Shown: positions 62,493-63,859 of the stretch, in pieces
Layout of the letters: each line of letters opens with the position of its first letter
Numbering within the stretch: position 1 is the stretch's first letter
Source: an uncultured Verrucomicrobiota bacterium
GTDB lineage: Bacteria; Verrucomicrobiota; Verrucomicrobiia; Limisphaerales; CAIQOK01
Direction of reading: 5' to 3'
DNA: 63,859 nt
NCBI GenBank assembly: GCA_903873415.1
Contig: CAIQOK010000134.1
Coordinates: 1-63,859, forward strand
Position numbers and translations under genes: made by a program
The notes under the pieces: generated by a model
Databases searched by the model: none
What the model was told of the DNA's origin: nothing
The model's input: only the letters and a program-made list of their open reading frames with translations

Positions 62493-63027
62493 GTTCGATG
62501 GGGCTTTAAAAATAATCGATCCGAGTCAACCTGATTGTCGTCAGTGTAGGCGAAATTCTTACCACAGCAATACTCATAAAGACACTGTTTCCCCTGCAAC
62601 ACGCCCTTCTCCTTGCTCTGCCTGGCGGGCAATCCGATAAAACCGCGACACGAATCACGAATGTTTGGTGTCCGGTTTTCTTGGTGTCCGGTTTTCTGTA
62701 AATACCGTTGCCACAGCACCAGTGTGCCGATCGATTGTGAGCCCCCATCGCAGCGGGCATGGGAACCAGGCAATTAGCGCCGAAAAAATTGACTCGGACA
62801 CAGCTGGATGAGGAATCTCGCCAAATCAGGCTCTCGAACCTCCTCTGCGGCACAAATTGCAGTTTAAGGTTCCTGAGCAGCAGGCAAAAAACTCCCCCAG
62901 CCCCTCCTATCGCCACGCCGGTGCTTCCACCCCGCACAATCCCCCATTCAAAACGCCTAAAAAACACCCTCCACCACCATTTAGAAAAACTGGCAAACTA
63001 AATGCTGACACTCGCCTTGAATTGCAA
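62493..63027. other. 535-bp intergenic region with a tandem repeat
   Basis: No gene supported. Both strands are open in short frames but with no recognisable product. A perfect 16-bp tandem repeat is at 62665-62696. The promoters for the exosortase (minus) and for the small membrane protein/sigma factor pair (plus) should lie here; none is evident. Confidence 0.45.
62665..62696 (+). repeat. Perfect tandem repeat, 2 x 16 bp
   Basis: TTGGTGTCCGGTTTTC at 62665-62680 is followed at once by an identical copy at 62681-62696. It could be a slipped duplication, a regulator site pair or the edge of an old element; no matching inverted copy is seen nearby. Confidence 0.6.
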
Positions 63028-63273
63028 ATGAAAGCCGTAACGCTCCTCGGAGCACTTGTGGGATTCCTGATCGGAGCCGGGTTTGGACTGACCGGCAGCA
63101 GTCCTTGGCCGGCCGCCTTGTGGCGGGCTTGCGCCGCCGCCCTAGCCGTCGCCCTGCTCGCGCGTTGGTGGAGCCGCATCTGGATTCAAAGCCTGCGCCA
63201 ATCTTTGAAAGATCAACAGGTCCTTCGCCATTCCCCGCCCGCCATCCTCAACCCGTCTCCTAAGAAACTATGA
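63028..63273 (+). CDS. Small two-span membrane protein upstream of the sigma factor
   Basis: 81 aa. The ATG at 63028 gives two hydrophobic spans (LLGALVGFLIGAGFGLTG and LWRACAAALAVALLARWW) and a basic tail. Function not recognised. Its stop overlaps the start of the FliA-type sigma factor (ATGA), so the two are translationally coupled; a link to flagellar assembly or to control of the sigma factor is an inference from this overlap only. Confidence 0.65.
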   Translation: MKAVTLLGALVGFLIGAGFGLTGSSPWPAALWRACAAALAVALLARWWSRIWIQSLRQSLKDQQVLRHSPPAILNPSPKKL

Positions 63274-63859
63274 GCCCAGCCACCTGCGAACTGATGCTGC
63301 CAGTCTTGGTCGAACCCAAGCCCACCCCTAATGAGCTCTGGGAGCGTTATCACCAGCTCACCGACAGCCATGCGGAAAACGCCTTGGTCGAACAATATCT
63401 CCCGCTGGTCCGCTCCGCCCTGGGCCGCCTTGCCATGACCCTGCCCGATCATGTGGACCATGACGACTTGCACAGCGCCGGGACCATCGGACTGCTGCAG
63501 GCACTGCGCAATTATGATCCGAACTGCGGCAACTCTTTCGAGGCTTACGCCCGCCTGCGCATCCGCGGCGCCATGCTCGATGAGTTGCGAAGAATGGATT
63601 GGGTGCCCCGAACCATCCACGAAAAGGCCCGCAAATTTCAGGCCACCATAAGCCAATTGGAGCAGCAACTCGGCCGCAAGCCCACGGAGACGGAGCTGGC
63701 ACACGCTCTGGGGTTGAGCCCACGCGACTATCGCGAACTGGTCGATGAAATCCGGCCCGCGGCATTTGTCTGTCTGGATTCCGCCTGCAGCTCGGAGAGC
63801 GGCGAAATGGGCAGCCTCTACGAGGTGGTTGCCCTTCCCGACCAGGACAGTCCGGTGGA
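63270..63859 (+). CDS. fliA: FliA/WhiG-type (sigma-28) RNA polymerase sigma factor, 3' end beyond the window
   Basis: The first 196 codons are present; the frame is still open at the window edge. Region 2 is clear: LVEQYLPLVRSALGRLAM, DDLHSAGTIGLLQALRNYDP, SFEAYARLRIRGAMLDELRR, then MDWVPRTIHEKARKFQATI, as in FliA and WhiG, and region 3 begins at QLGRKPTETELAHALGLSP. This class transcribes late flagellar and chemotaxis genes. Starts inside the stop of the 81-aa membrane protein (ATGA). Suggests that flagellar genes lie to the right. Confidence 0.9.
   Translation, partial: MSPATCELMLPVLVEPKPTPNELWERYHQLTDSHAENALVEQYLPLVRSALGRLAMTLPDHVDHDDLHSAGTIGLLQALRNYDPNCGNSFEAYARLRIRGAMLDELRRMDWVPRTIHEKARKFQATISQLEQQLGRKPTETELAHALGLSPRDYRELVDEIRPAAFVCLDSACSSESGEMGSLYEVVALPDQDSPV

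Noticed and set aside
1-63859. tRNA or rRNA genes
   Set aside because: No cloverleaf or rRNA-like conserved segment was noticed in the intergenic regions; reading by eye could miss a degenerate one.

Overview
This window looks like a chromosomal segment of a flagellated, saprophytic member of the Verrucomicrobiota (the PVC group is near certain, the exact class is not). The reasons are TAT-exported Gfo/Idh/MocA oxidoreductases, a pseudopilin with the H-X9-DG motif, long secreted proteins ending in the 'DxDxDGxxNLxEYALG' type C-terminus, DUF5009 membrane proteins, an exosortase and a near-complete che operon, all in moderately GC-rich DNA. The assignment comes from gene content read by eye, with no database search.

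Layout. 0-13 kb: a locus for breaking down and using peptidoglycan. Four plus-strand genes in a row encode a serine hydrolase, an L,D-carboxypeptidase (LdcA type), a D,D-carboxypeptidase/endopeptidase (DacB/PBP4 type) and a NamZ-like exo-muramidase (DUF1343). They are surrounded by a dipeptide epimerase, a lipoprotein N-acetylmuramoyl-L-alanine amidase, a GH20-type hexosaminidase, a DUF5009 membrane protein and a BioF-like PLP enzyme. 13-17 kb: a split two-component system, with a Reg_prop/Y_Y_Y histidine kinase and a NarL-type regulator. 17-30 kb: a pseudopilin, a large three-repeat secreted protein and a tight operon of TAT-exported oxidoreductase, sugar isomerase-like protein, DUF5009 protein and two FAD oxidoreductases. 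This is probably an exported carbohydrate-oxidation system. 30-38 kb: an IS21 istA remnant, dnaG, cvpA, a TPR lipoprotein, a DUF362 protein, an RlmI-like methyltransferase and a ZIP transporter.

38-51 kb: a chemosensory island. One minus-strand operon runs cheA-cheW-MCP-cheR-(small ORF)-cheB-cheX-cheY-(receiver+PP2C phosphatase). Divergent from it is a STAS protein followed 24 bp later by glutaminase A. Converging on glutaminase is a Na/Pi cotransporter whose start overlaps the end of a two-TM protein that looks like an MCP sensor domain with no signalling domain. The PP2C phosphatase and the STAS protein are complementary halves of a partner-switching module, but no anti-sigma kinase is visible. 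A chemotaxis-to-STAS-to-glutaminase link is the most unusual possibility in the window.

51-64 kb: mostly housekeeping genes (TPMT-type methyltransferase, ApbE, rhomboid, EamA, PurB, DUF6428, GIY-YIG, Hsp20), then an exosortase with a fused EpsI-like domain and a TPR partner. Last comes a small membrane protein overlapping the start of a FliA/WhiG-type sigma factor that runs off the window. This sigma factor could serve the motility genes implied by the che operon.
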